Shown: positions 15,305 to 24,052, counted from the first letter of the stretch. The stretch: DNA of 52,144 nucleotides from Actinomycetes bacterium (GCA_029552065.1 JAKPEG010000060.1:1-52144), one strand, 5' to 3'. Numbers and translations are program-made. The notes: generated by a model not told the origin, from the letters alone.

Positions 15305-17137
15305 ATGAGCCACTACCGCAGTGACCGGACGCACGCGGAGTTCCTTCTCTTCGACGTGCTGGGGGCCGACCGCACCTACGGCCAGGCACCCTACGAGGAC
15401 TTCGACGAGGAGACCGCGCGCGAGATCCTCGAGCAGATCGAGACCTTCGCCCACGACAAGCTCGCCGGGTCCTTCGCGGCGGCCGACTACCACCCGCTGC
15501 GGCTGGACCCGGTGCGGCATACGGTGGCCCTGCCGCCGGAGCTGCGCGATGCACTCGCCGCCCACGTGGCCTCCGACTGGCTGCGCCTGGACCTGCCCAG
15601 CGACATCTCCGGCATGCACGTGCCGGCGTCGTTGCGATGGGCGGCGGTCGAGTTCATCCTCGGCGCCAACCCCGCCGTCGCGATGTGTAGCCAGATCATC
15701 CCCGCCGTCGTCGCGATGCTCGTCCGCAACGGCACCAAGGACCAGCAGCGTCTCGCCGAGCTCATCCTCGAGCGCAACTGGACGACGACGATGACCCTCA
15801 CCGAGCCCGACGCCGGCTCGGACGTCGGCCTGGCCCGCACGAAGGCCAGCCTCGCCGACGACGGCACCTGGCATCTCACCGGCACCAAGCGGTTCATCAC
15901 CTGGGCCGAGCACGACGCCGCCGAGAACGTCATCCACTGCGTGTTGGCCCGCCCACAGGGGGTCGAGGGCGCCGGCGGGTCGGGGACCAAGGGTCTGTCC
16001 CTCTTCCTCGTCCCCAGCAAGCTCTACGACCCGCAGACCGGGGAGATCCTCGGCCCCAACGGTGTCGTCGCGGCCAACATCGAACACAAGATGGGCATCC
16101 TCGGCACGCCGACCTGCGAACTCGTCTTCGGCGGCCGCGAACCCGCTATCGGCACGCTGCTCGGCGACGCGCACGAGGGTCTGCGCCAGATGTTCGAAAT
16201 CCTCACCTACGTGCGGATGAAGGTCGGGATGAAGACGATCGCCACCCTCTCCACCGGCCACCTCAACGCGCGCGACTACGCGATGAGCCGCCAGCAGGGT
16301 CGCGAACTCGTCTCCTTCGACGGACAGGCAGGGCGCGATCTCGTGGAGATCGTCGACCACCCCGACATCCGCCGCTCGCTGCTCACCCAGAAGGCCTACG
16401 CCGAGGGTGGTCGGGCGCTCGTCCTCTACACCGGCACCCTCATGGACCGCTTCGAGTCGGCTGCGGCGCTCGGGGGCCAGGACCGGGTCGCCACCGACCG
16501 ACACCGGATGCTCCTGCCGATCGTCAAGACGTGGTGCGCCGAAAGCGGCTGGCGCGTCCTCGGACAGGAATCGCTCCAGGTCTTCGGCGGCTCGGGCTAT
16601 CTGCGCGACTACCCCCTCGAGCAGTACGTCCGGGACACGAAGATCGACGCGATCTACGAGGGCACGACCGGGATCCAGGCGCTCGACCTGTTCGAGCGGC
16701 GACTCCTGCGCGACAAGGGCGCGGTGGCCGGCCTGCTCTTCGACGAGATCGAGGCGACCGCGGACGAACTCGCAGGCGGCGCGCTCGCCACCGAGGCGGG
16801 GCTACTGCGCGATGCCCTCACGGCCTTCCGCTGCCTGCTCGACCTCACCTCCGAGCGCGCGCTCGACACCCCGCGCGTGGCCGCGCTCGGGCTCACCAAG
16901 CTGCTCATGGCGATGGGTGACCTCGTGGTCGGGTGGCTGCTCCTGCGGGCCGCAGCGGCAGCCCTGGCGCGCCAGGAGGACCCGTCCCTCCTGCGCACCC
17001 CCGACGCCGACCTCGCGGGCTCGGTGGCCGCGGGTCGCTGGTTCGCCCGCCAGGTGTTCCCGCACGTGAGCGCCGAGCTCACCGCCGCGAGCCTGCTCGA
17101 CGACGAGGCCCTGCGGCTGGCGCCCACGTCGCTCTGA
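15305..17137 (+). CDS. Acyl-CoA dehydrogenase, FadE5-like
   Basis: The 610-residue flavoprotein resembles mycobacterial FadE5 in length and from its first residues (MSHYRSDRTHAEF). It shows the FAD/substrate motifs TMTLTEPDAGSDVGLARTKA, GTKRFITWAEHD and GTKGLSLFLVPS. The catalytic-base region DTKIDAIYEGTTGIQALDLF is intact, with Glu before GTT. It oxidises acyl-CoA to trans-2-enoyl-CoA and passes electrons to ETF. I chose the ATG at 15305, with AGGAG upstream, over one 27 bases earlier because it matches FadE5. It would be the first oxidation for saturated side chains (phenylpropionyl-CoA types) or fatty acyl-CoAs. It is the last gene in the group and ends at a strong hairpin. Confidence 0.93.
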   Translation: MSHYRSDRTHAEFLLFDVLGADRTYGQAPYEDFDEETAREILEQIETFAHDKLAGSFAAADYHPLRLDPVRHTVALPPELRDALAAHVASDWLRLDLPSDISGMHVPASLRWAAVEFILGANPAVAMCSQIIPAVVAMLVRNGTKDQQRLAELILERNWTTTMTLTEPDAGSDVGLARTKASLADDGTWHLTGTKRFITWAEHDAAENVIHCVLARPQGVEGAGGSGTKGLSLFLVPSKLYDPQTGEILGPNGVVAANIEHKMGILGTPTCELVFGGREPAIGTLLGDAHEGLRQMFEILTYVRMKVGMKTIATLSTGHLNARDYAMSRQQGRELVSFDGQAGRDLVEIVDHPDIRRSLLTQKAYAEGGRALVLYTGTLMDRFESAAALGGQDRVATDRHRMLLPIVKTWCAESGWRVLGQESLQVFGGSGYLRDYPLEQYVRDTKIDAIYEGTTGIQALDLFERRLLRDKGAVAGLLFDEIEATADELAGGALATEAGLLRDALTAFRCLLDLTSERALDTPRVAALGLTKLLMAMGDLVVGWLLLRAAAAALARQEDPSLLRTPDADLAGSVAAGRWFARQVFPHVSAELTAASLLDDEALRLAPTSL

Positions 17138-17144
17138 CGGCACA

Positions 17145-17180
17145 CCCGCGGGGCGCGTGCGATCGCGCGCCCCGCGCGGG
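17145..17180. terminator. Bidirectional GC-rich hairpin
   Basis: CCCGCGGGGCGCG (17145-17157) pairs with CGCGCCCCGCGCGGG (17166-17180) with a 2-base bulge. It lies between the convergent acyl-CoA dehydrogenase and Rossmann-protein genes. A GTATGCCG copy starts at its last base. Confidence 0.75.
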
Positions 17181-17238
17181 TATGCCGCGTGCGTGAGGAC
17201 TGCGCCGGCCCCGCGTGCCCGGCCGACGGATCTGCGGC

Positions 17239-18849
17239 TCAGTCCTCCAGACGAAGCCATTTCGGTCGGGGCAGCCGATCGAGCTGACTCGACATCCGCT
17301 CGCTCAGCGGCAGCCGCTCGGTCACCTTGTCGACGAGCCCGGCCGCCCGCAGCCGGACGTGGTGGAGCTCGGTGAGCAGGGGAACCGAGCTCGCGATGTC
17401 GAAGGGCACCCGCCACCGACCGCCCGGGTTCGCCGCGAACATGAACGCCTCGTGCGGATGGCCCAGGGGCGTCGTCGGGTTCGCCGGCGATGCGGGATTG
17501 CGCAGGTCGTGCACGAGGATGCCACCGGCCAATGCCTCGGTCGTGGCCGGATCGAAGGTCTCCACGCCCATGTAGTTGGCCATGAGGTCCCGCTCGAGCA
17601 TGAGCGGGTTGCTGCTCACCGAGCGGGTCCGGGTCGGCGGCGCGACGTGCACCGAGGTGAGTATGCCGTCCGCCCGGGCGACCATCATCCGCCAGCGCTG
17701 CAGGCGCTTGGCCAGGGCGTAGTTGGGCCCCTGGACGAGGATGAACGCGTCGAGGAAGCCGAACCGCTCGTTGGCCGTCTCGACGATCGCCTCCTCGGTG
17801 TAGTTGGGCTTGAACCAGCGGCCGCGACTGGCGGCGTGGATGGCCTTGCCGGCGTTGACGATCGGCGAGGCGTGGTCGTGTCGGCGCATGGCCATGTCGA
17901 CCGCACGGATCGGCACCAGGAAGGCGTCGGCGGGCGTCGCGAGGTAGTTGGCCGACAGGTCCGACCGGCGCGCAGCCAGCTCCGTGAACAGGACGTCGAA
18001 GGCGACGCTCAGGCGCACGAACCCTGCCCCGTCCGCGTAGCCGTAGTTGCCGAGGGTGAGCGGCCCCTCGATCCCGGTGAGCCAGTCGGTGAGCAGGCCG
18101 GTGTCCATGAGCAGGTCGGCCCCGGCGTGGCCGGCCGCGTCGAGCCCGGTCGCCACCGGGCTGGCGCTCGGGACCGGCACGAGCATCCGACCACCGGAGG
18201 AGGATGCGGCCTCGAGCAGGCGTGTCCATACCGGCGGGCGCGGCAGGTCGACGGCGGCGACTGTCGCCCCCCAGCCGAGCAGCTGCAGACAGGGTCCCAT
18301 CTCGGAGCCGGCACCGATCATGGCGATCGTCCGGTCGCGCAGGTCCAGCCAGTCGGGGTTCCGGACGACCGCGCCGAGCGCGTCGGCGAGCGACGGCTCG
18401 ACGATGCCCCGGTGGACCCACTCGTCGAGCTGGCGCAGCAGCGCGACCCCCCGCAGGTGCTTGCCGCGGTAGGGCACGATGAACTCGCGCACCCGCTCGT
18501 CGTGACCGGTCACCTCGACCGTCCGCAGTGGGTCACGACCGTCGGTGTCCAGTGCCTCGGCAACGGGGTGATCGGCGCCGCTGGCGTCCACCGTGACGAA
18601 CCGCTCCCGCGCGGCCGCGAGGCCCTGGCGGGCCACCTGGAGGGAGGCCTCGGTCGAGGCGGCCTCGGCGAGCAGGAGCCGCCCGAACCACTTGGGATAG
18701 GTGAAGCGCCAGTCGCTCTGCTCGAGCACCTCGCCGGCGAAGGCGTTGTCGACCCCGCGGGCCGCCTCGGCGAGGATGGCCTGGCCGGTCAGCGTGCTAC
18801 TGCGCGCGCCGTCGGCTGTGCGGGGGAAGTTCACACCGAACTCGGGCAT
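17239..18849 (-). CDS. Conserved-looking protein with Rossmann motif, function unknown
   Basis: I do not recognise this 536-residue protein. It has one clear NAD(P)-type motif, TIAMIGAGSEMGPCLQLLGWGA, at about residues 174-195, ending in an acidic residue (VDLPRP), as expected for a Rossmann second strand. An N-terminal helical part (DWRFTYPKWFGRLLLAEAAS) precedes it. Rare-looking conserved stretches follow: GNYGYADGAGFVRLS, ASRGRWFKPNYTEEAI, ILVQGPNYALAKRLQRWRMM and RSVSSNPLMLERDLMANYMG. There is no signal peptide or membrane segment. I chose the ATG at 18849 (GAGAGG about 10 bases upstream), giving MPEFGVNFPRT. It diverges from an IclR regulator that probably controls it. An oxidoreductase or carbonyl-processing role is plausible but unproven. 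Confidence 0.8.
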   Translation of the reverse strand: MPEFGVNFPRTADGARSSTLTGQAILAEAARGVDNAFAGEVLEQSDWRFTYPKWFGRLLLAEAASTEASLQVARQGLAAARERFVTVDASGADHPVAEALDTDGRDPLRTVEVTGHDERVREFIVPYRGKHLRGVALLRQLDEWVHRGIVEPSLADALGAVVRNPDWLDLRDRTIAMIGAGSEMGPCLQLLGWGATVAAVDLPRPPVWTRLLEAASSSGGRMLVPVPSASPVATGLDAAGHAGADLLMDTGLLTDWLTGIEGPLTLGNYGYADGAGFVRLSVAFDVLFTELAARRSDLSANYLATPADAFLVPIRAVDMAMRRHDHASPIVNAGKAIHAASRGRWFKPNYTEEAIVETANERFGFLDAFILVQGPNYALAKRLQRWRMMVARADGILTSVHVAPPTRTRSVSSNPLMLERDLMANYMGVETFDPATTEALAGGILVHDLRNPASPANPTTPLGHPHEAFMFAANPGGRWRVPFDIASSVPLLTELHHVRLRAAGLVDKVTERLPLSERMSSQLDRLPRPKWLRLED

Positions 18850-18929
18850 GCGGCATACCTCTCTACAAAGACGTGGGACGATGACTTGCGGGATGTGGGG
18901 CATGAGGGCCTAATGTGTGGCCGATCACA

Positions 18930-18944
18930 TTCCTTCATGCGGAA
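18930..18944. promoter_or_regulatory. Candidate IclR operator
   Basis: TTCC (18930-18933) and GGAA (18941-18944) are symmetric around a CATG-containing centre, like the TTCC/GGAA half-sites of several IclR-family operators. The site lies in the 110-base gap between the Rossmann-protein gene and the preferred IclR start (18960). Confidence 0.35.
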
Positions 18945-18959
18945 AGCGGGGCGCCCGGC

Positions 18960-19700
18960 GTGGGGTACCTGGAGTCGGTCGACAACTCCTTGCGGTTGCT
19001 GCTGCTCGTCGCGGCGAAGGCCCGGGTGGGTGTGTCGGAGGCAGCCATCGAGCTCGGGGTGGCCCCGTCGACCGCGCATCGGCTCCTGGCGACCCTGCGC
19101 TATCGCGGCTTCGTCGTCCAGGGTCGCGACCGCACCTACCAGGCCGGCCCCGCGATGGAGGAAATCGTCAGCCGCCGGATCACCCGAGCCAATCTCGCGG
19201 CGATCGCCAGCCCCCATCTCGAGGCGCTGCGCGACCAGATCGACGAGAGCGTTCACTTCTCGGTGCTCGTCGGACGACACGTGCGGATCATCGCCAGCGC
19301 CGAGAGCACCCAGTTGCTGCGCGTGGGCACCCGCGAGGGGGCGATGCTCCCGGCCCACCTCGCCTCCGGTGGGCGCTGCCTGCTCGCCGAACTCGACACC
19401 GCGGCACTCGACGAAATCTACCCGCCGCCCGGCCTGGCCGCCGCCAGCCTCACCGAGGCCGGCATGCGGACCCTGCGCCGCGACCTCGCGCGCGTGCGCA
19501 AGCAGGGGTATGCCGTCAACCGCAACCTCACCGAGCGCGGCGTCACCGCCGTGGGCGTGCTCGCCCGCGACGTCGATGGCCCGATCGGTGCGCTCTCGGT
19601 GTCCATCCCGTCGGTGCGGTTCGTCGCCGCGAACGTGCCCGACCTGGCCGTGGCGCTCAAGCGCACCGCGGAGGCCATCGCCGCGAACGTCCGCGCCTGA
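18960..19700 (+). CDS. IclR-family transcriptional regulator
   Basis: The regulator (246 residues from GTG 18960) has the IclR layout: an N-terminal winged helix (SLRLLLLVAAKARVGVSEAA; IELGVAPSTAHRLLATLRYRG) and a C-terminal effector domain (ISRxxL-type opening NLAAIASPHLEALRDQIDES; the LPAHLASGGRCLLAEL loop; GVTAVGVLARDVDGPIGALS). Such proteins commonly control aromatic or acyl-CoA catabolism and bind pathway acids. It diverges from the unknown Rossmann protein and converges on the acyl-CoA ligase gene. An in-frame GTG at 18915 would add 15 residues, but that start would place the candidate operator inside the gene, so I prefer 18960. Confidence 0.9.
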   Translation: MGYLESVDNSLRLLLLVAAKARVGVSEAAIELGVAPSTAHRLLATLRYRGFVVQGRDRTYQAGPAMEEIVSRRITRANLAAIASPHLEALRDQIDESVHFSVLVGRHVRIIASAESTQLLRVGTREGAMLPAHLASGGRCLLAELDTAALDEIYPPPGLAAASLTEAGMRTLRRDLARVRKQGYAVNRNLTERGVTAVGVLARDVDGPIGALSVSIPSVRFVAANVPDLAVALKRTAEAIAANVRA

Positions 19701-19724
19701 CGGCATACCGTCTCTCCTGCCTGA

Positions 19725-19743
19725 CCTGAGGTGGACCCTCAGG
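19725..19743. terminator. Short hairpin at convergent gene ends
   Basis: CCTGAGG (19725-19731) pairs with CCTCAGG (19737-19743) over a 5-base loop and overlaps the stop of the acyl-CoA ligase gene. It may serve both convergent transcripts. Confidence 0.5.
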
Positions 19744-21271
19744 ACTTGGGGGCCAGTTCCTTCTTGAGGATCTTGCCAGTCGGGCTCTTGGGCATCTCGG
19801 TAATGATCTCGACGATCCGCGGGTACTTGTAGGCCGCGAGCCGCTCCTTGACGAAGTCGACGAACTCCTGCGGCTCGCCACTCTCCCCGGGCTTGAGTGT
19901 GATGAAGGCCTTGACCTCCTCGCCGAGCCGCTCGTCGGGGACGCCGACGACCGCCGCCTCGGAGACCTTGGGGTTGGTGTAGAGGACCTCCTCGACCTCG
20001 CTGGGGTAGATGTTGTAGCCCCCGCGGATGATGAGTTCCTTCTTGCGGTCGGCGAAGAAGAGGAAGCCGTCCTCGTCCATCCAGGCGAGGTCGCCGGTGT
20101 GCAGCCAGCCGTTGGTGAAGGCCGCAGCCGTCGCCTCGGGGTTGTTGAGGTAGCCGGACATCGTGTTGTGCCCGCGGATCATGATCTCGCCGATGTGTTC
20201 CCGACCACGCGGCAGCCGGTTCTTGGCCTCGTCCCAGAGTTCGATGTCGACGCCCGGAACCGCCTTGCCGATGCTGTAGGCACGGCGGTCGTCGGGCATG
20301 TTGATCGTCGCGACGGGGCCGGATTCGGTGAGCCCGTACATCTCGAGGATCTGCACCCCGAAGGTCTGCTCGACCCGGTCGATGATCTCCGCCGCGATGG
20401 CCGCCCCGGCCGACCCGCAGAAGGCCAGCGTCGAGGTGTCGTAGGAGGCCAGCCCCGGGAAGTGCAGGAGCGAGTGGTACATCGTCGGCACCCCGTGGAT
20501 GTGGGTGGCCCCTTCGCGTTGGATGGTCGCGAGCACGGCCTCGGTGTCGAACTTGGGCAGCAGCAGGACGGTCCCGCCGGCGCGGACGGTCGCGTTGAGG
20601 ATGCCGGAGAGCCCGAGGGCGTGGAAGAGCGGCATCACCGCGATGATCTTGCTCCCCGGGCCCATCTGGAAGGCCTCGATGTGCGCGCCTGCGTTCATGT
20701 AGAGCTGGAAGTGGGTGAGCTGCACCCCCTTGGGCTTCCCGGTCGTCCCCGACGTGTAGAGCAAGATCGCGGTGTCGCCGGGGTCGCGCTGGACGAACGG
20801 CGGCGGGTCGCTCACCGCGTGGGCGGACAACTCGGCGAACGGATGCACGACCAGGCCGTCGCCGGCGATACCCGACGGGTCACCGAGCACCCACAGCTGG
20901 CCGCCGCCGTTCTGCGTGAGCGCACCCGCTGCCTCCTTCGCCGAGGAGTCGACGCTGATCGCGAAGCGGGTCGAGGCGTTCTCGACGACCCAGGACAGCT
21001 CGCCCGCCTTGTAGAGGGTGTTGACCGGGATCAACACGCCACCGGCCTTGAGGATCCCGTGCATCGCCATGACGAACTCGGGGACGTTGGGCAGCTGGAG
21101 CATGACCGTGTCGCCCGGCTGCAGTCCTGCGGCGACGAGCCCGGAGGCCACCGCGTCGGAGAGCCGGTCGAGTTCCCCGTAGCTGATCGTCTGGTCGCCG
21201 GCGACGATCGCCGCGTTGTCGGAGTGGCGACGGGCCGAGTCGCGCAGGATGGAGGCGAGATTGAAGGTCAT
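19739..21271 (-). CDS. Acyl-CoA (aryl/fatty) ligase, AMP-forming
   Basis: The 510-residue ligase activates a carboxylic acid to its CoA thioester through an acyl-adenylate. The ANL motifs are all present: LLYTSGTTGKPKGVQLTH (P-loop), MYGLTESGPV (A4), GEIMIRGHNTMSGYLNNPE, GWLHTGDLAWMDEDG (A7), DRKKELIIRGGYNIYPSEVE (hinge) and the catalytic Lys in PKSPTGKILKKEL. Specificity (hydroxycinnamate, other aryl acids or fatty acids) is not readable. I chose the ATG at 21269-21271, whose ATGA overlaps the stop of the upstream WS/DGAT gene, implying translational coupling. It ends a three-gene unit (monooxygenase, acyltransferase, ligase). Confidence 0.92.
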   Translation of the reverse strand: MTFNLASILRDSARRHSDNAAIVAGDQTISYGELDRLSDAVASGLVAAGLQPGDTVMLQLPNVPEFVMAMHGILKAGGVLIPVNTLYKAGELSWVVENASTRFAISVDSSAKEAAGALTQNGGGQLWVLGDPSGIAGDGLVVHPFAELSAHAVSDPPPFVQRDPGDTAILLYTSGTTGKPKGVQLTHFQLYMNAGAHIEAFQMGPGSKIIAVMPLFHALGLSGILNATVRAGGTVLLLPKFDTEAVLATIQREGATHIHGVPTMYHSLLHFPGLASYDTSTLAFCGSAGAAIAAEIIDRVEQTFGVQILEMYGLTESGPVATINMPDDRRAYSIGKAVPGVDIELWDEAKNRLPRGREHIGEIMIRGHNTMSGYLNNPEATAAAFTNGWLHTGDLAWMDEDGFLFFADRKKELIIRGGYNIYPSEVEEVLYTNPKVSEAAVVGVPDERLGEEVKAFITLKPGESGEPQEFVDFVKERLAAYKYPRIVEIITEMPKSPTGKILKKELAPKS

Positions 21272-22785
21272 CGGTGTCCTCGTGCGGGCGGGATGGAAGG
21301 GCGGACGGCATACAGGTCCTCGATCGCCATGTCGAGCAGTCCCGGCAGCTCGTTGACATGGGGGACGAGATCGGTGCACGCCATGAAACCGAAGCACACC
21401 GTGTCTGCGTAGCTCTGGAAAGTGATGTTGAGCCCGATTCCCGGCGTGAGGAACGGAGCGGGCCAATAGCCCTGCAACGGGGCACCGCAGATGGACAGCG
21501 GCCGGGTCGGACCGCGGACGTTGGACACCACGACGTTCCAGTTCGCCGACGGAATCCAGTCGGGTGAGTGCTGCAGGAGGGCGATCGACGCGCGCCAGAA
21601 GGCCTGCGGCACGAACGTGCTCGCCTCCCGGATGAGGCCGACCGGCAGGGTGTCGAAGGTCTCGCGCGCTCCCCGCAACTGCGCGTGGACCGTCTGCAGG
21701 CGCTCGGCGGGATCGGACAGCTGGACGGGCAGCTCGGCCATGAGCACACCCAGGTGGTTGGCCCAGCGCTCGGACTCCTCACCGGTGCGCAGCGAATAGG
21801 GCACCGAGACGATGATCGGCTCGGTCGGGGTGAGGCCGAGTTCGAGCGAGTAGCCGCGCAGGGCACCCGCACAGGCCGCGACGACGACGTCGTTGAGGGT
21901 CACCCCGAACGATTTCGCGAGGTCCTTGAAGTGGGCCAACGGCCGCTGGGAGATCGCGAGCGTGCGATTGGTCGTGATCGTCCCGTTGAACGGACTCGCC
22001 CGCTGGGTGACGGTGGGGAAGATCGGAGCCACGTCCTTCTCGCCGCGCGCGCGCTGGCGTGCGTTGGCGAGGCCGCGCAGCGGCGCACCCAGCCTGCCCG
22101 GGAGCAGCCGCCCGACGTATGCCGGCACGGCCGCCACCCCCTCGTGCCGCGTCCGCTCGACGAGGTAAGCCGCGGTCTTGGCGGTGAGCAGTCCGAACCG
22201 CACGGGCGAGAGGGCGCTCGACACGAGGCCCCGTGCCGCGAGTTCGGTGGTGCTCGGACGGACGGCGTAGCGCCGGCCGGGCGCCTCCTCGGGGTCGACG
22301 GCGGCGCTCGGGTCGTCGGAGAGCAGGTCGATGAGCAGCGGCACGACCCCGCCGTCGAGCATGCTGTGGTGGAGCCGGATGACATGCGCCATCCGGCCGT
22401 CGGCGAGGCCGCCCAGCACCGTGAAGTCCCAGAGTGGGCGACCGTGGTCCATCGGTTCCTGGACGATCCTCGCGACCAGGTCGAGCAGTTCCTGCTCTCC
22501 CCCGGGCGCGGGGATCGTGAGCTCGCGGGTGTGGGCTGCGACGTCGACCTCGTCGGCCTCGGTCCAGTAGGAGTTGTTGACCCCGACCGGCAGCCCCGCG
22601 CGGACCCACCGCAGCGGCGGGATGACGGCGAGGCGTTCCTGCAGCCGGGCGCGCAGCCGGGTGAGACCGGCCGCCTCGGGGTCCGCGCACGGCTCGTAGA
22701 CGAACAGCCCGCCGATGACCCCGCTGCTGGCCCCGGAGGCGTCCATGCCGAGGAAGACCCCGTCCATGCCGGTCACTTGCTGCAC
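21268..22785 (-). CDS. WS/DGAT wax ester synthase / diacylglycerol acyltransferase
   Basis: This 505-residue enzyme belongs to the bacterial WS/DGAT family, which uses acyl-CoA to esterify diacylglycerol or fatty alcohols for storage lipid. The active-site motif HHxxxDG is present as RLHHSMLDGGVVPL, near residue 140. The C-terminal SNVRGPTRPLSICGAPLQGYWP and GIGLNITFQSYADTVCFGFM match the family's second conserved block. The GTG at 22783-22785 gives VQQVTGMDGVFLGMD, the usual start region, with GGAAGGAGG upstream. It begins 43 bases after the monooxygenase and overlaps the acyl-CoA ligase by four bases, so the ligase may supply its acyl-CoA. Confidence 0.93.
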   Translation of the reverse strand: MQQVTGMDGVFLGMDASGASSGVIGGLFVYEPCADPEAAGLTRLRARLQERLAVIPPLRWVRAGLPVGVNNSYWTEADEVDVAAHTRELTIPAPGGEQELLDLVARIVQEPMDHGRPLWDFTVLGGLADGRMAHVIRLHHSMLDGGVVPLLIDLLSDDPSAAVDPEEAPGRRYAVRPSTTELAARGLVSSALSPVRFGLLTAKTAAYLVERTRHEGVAAVPAYVGRLLPGRLGAPLRGLANARQRARGEKDVAPIFPTVTQRASPFNGTITTNRTLAISQRPLAHFKDLAKSFGVTLNDVVVAACAGALRGYSLELGLTPTEPIIVSVPYSLRTGEESERWANHLGVLMAELPVQLSDPAERLQTVHAQLRGARETFDTLPVGLIREASTFVPQAFWRASIALLQHSPDWIPSANWNVVVSNVRGPTRPLSICGAPLQGYWPAPFLTPGIGLNITFQSYADTVCFGFMACTDLVPHVNELPGLLDMAIEDLYAVRPSIPPARGHR

Positions 22786-22828
22786 GAGGCCTCCTTCCGC
22801 TCGGCCGGGCCGGAAGGGGCCCGAGTGA

Positions 22829-24052
22829 TCAGTCGCCGGGAGTGCGCCAGCCCCACAGCCAGTCGGCGTGGCTGAAGTCGTCGGGCTCGATGCGGCGGAA
22901 CAGCTCGTTCCGCAGCGTAAGCCCCACTCCGTCGATGTGCCACATCTCGCCCCACACCCGGGCCGAACGCTGCACGCGCGCCACACGGGGCGCCCGGATG
23001 GACTCGTATGCCGCGAGCGCCCGCTCGAGCGACGCCTGGCCACCGGCCGCGCCGACCTCGGACGAGCCGGCGTCCAGCGCCAGGACCGGGTCGTGCCGGG
23101 TGAGCTGCTCGGCGAGCGTGACCGCGTCCTCGATCGCCTGGCAGGCCCCCTGGGCGAGGAACTGGACCATCGCGTGTGCGGCGTCTCCGAGCAGCACGAC
23201 GCGGCCCTGGGTCATCCGGTCGATCGGCGGTCGGTCGTAGATCGGCCAGCGGAAGCCGCGGTTGAGGGAATCGAGCGCGGTGCGCACCGGCGGACAGGTG
23301 CCGGCGAAGGCGGCCTCCAACTCCTCGGGGTTGCCCCAGTCCTGCGCGCCCGCGGCATACGAGGGGCTCGAGAAGACGGCCACCTGGTTGTACATCTCGC
23401 CGCGGCGCACGGGGTACTGGACGAGGTGCATGCCCGGGGCGAGCCAGAAGATCACGGTGTCGGGGTCGTGCGGGCGCTTGACCTCCTCGATCGGCAGAGC
23501 GCCGCGATAGGCCACGTCGCCGGTCGTCACCGGCTCGTCGGCGTGCATGCTCGCCCGCAGGGTCGACCGGAGGCCGTCGGCCGCCACGACCGCGTGGGCG
23601 GCATAGCTGCTGCCATCGGCGCAGGTCACCTGGGCCTCGTCGGCCGACGTCTGCACCCCGGTGACCGCCCGGTCGGTCTCGAGCGTCACGCCAGCCGCCT
23701 GGCAGGCCCGCAGGAGGATGTCGAGCAGGTCGTGGCGGTGCATGACGACATAGGGGTGGCCGAAGACCCGTCGCGCACGTTCCAGATCGCTCCACGCGAG
23801 TCCGTCGCCGGTGCGTGCGTCCGCGAGCACGAGCCGGGCCGGCTGCACGCCGATGTCGAGCACCTCGTCGAGCACCCCGAGCCGGTCAAGCAATCGGGTC
23901 GCGTTGGGGGCGAGTTGCAGGCCCGCGCCGACTTCCGTGAAGCCGGAGGCGCGCTCGAGCACCCGCACCGCGCGCCCGGCACGCGCGAGCGCGAGTGCAC
24001 CGGTCAGACCGCCGATTCCTCCGCCAACGACGACGATCTCCGACGAACTCAT
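22829..24052 (-). CDS. FAD-dependent aromatic monooxygenase, 3-hydroxybenzoate 6-hydroxylase-like
   Basis: The 407-residue class A flavoprotein hydroxylase has the dinucleotide motif VVVGGGIGGLTGALALARAG at residues 6-25, an ERASGFTEVGAGLQL segment, the DG motif (VVAADGLRSTLR) and the GD motif (RVVLLGDAAHAMVQFLAQGA). The latter half (HLVQYPVRRGEMYNQVAVF, IYDRPPI, RVWGEMWHIDGVG and the C-terminal DWLWGW) closely resembles actinobacterial 3-hydroxybenzoate 6-hydroxylase, which forms gentisate using NADH and O2. The related salicylate hydroxylases are the main alternative. GGAGGA lies just before the ATG at 24052. It heads the operon with the WS/DGAT and ligase genes. No gentisate dioxygenase is in the window. 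Confidence 0.88.
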   Translation of the reverse strand: MSSSEIVVVGGGIGGLTGALALARAGRAVRVLERASGFTEVGAGLQLAPNATRLLDRLGVLDEVLDIGVQPARLVLADARTGDGLAWSDLERARRVFGHPYVVMHRHDLLDILLRACQAAGVTLETDRAVTGVQTSADEAQVTCADGSSYAAHAVVAADGLRSTLRASMHADEPVTTGDVAYRGALPIEEVKRPHDPDTVIFWLAPGMHLVQYPVRRGEMYNQVAVFSSPSYAAGAQDWGNPEELEAAFAGTCPPVRTALDSLNRGFRWPIYDRPPIDRMTQGRVVLLGDAAHAMVQFLAQGACQAIEDAVTLAEQLTRHDPVLALDAGSSEVGAAGGQASLERALAAYESIRAPRVARVQRSARVWGEMWHIDGVGLTLRNELFRRIEPDDFSHADWLWGWRTPGD

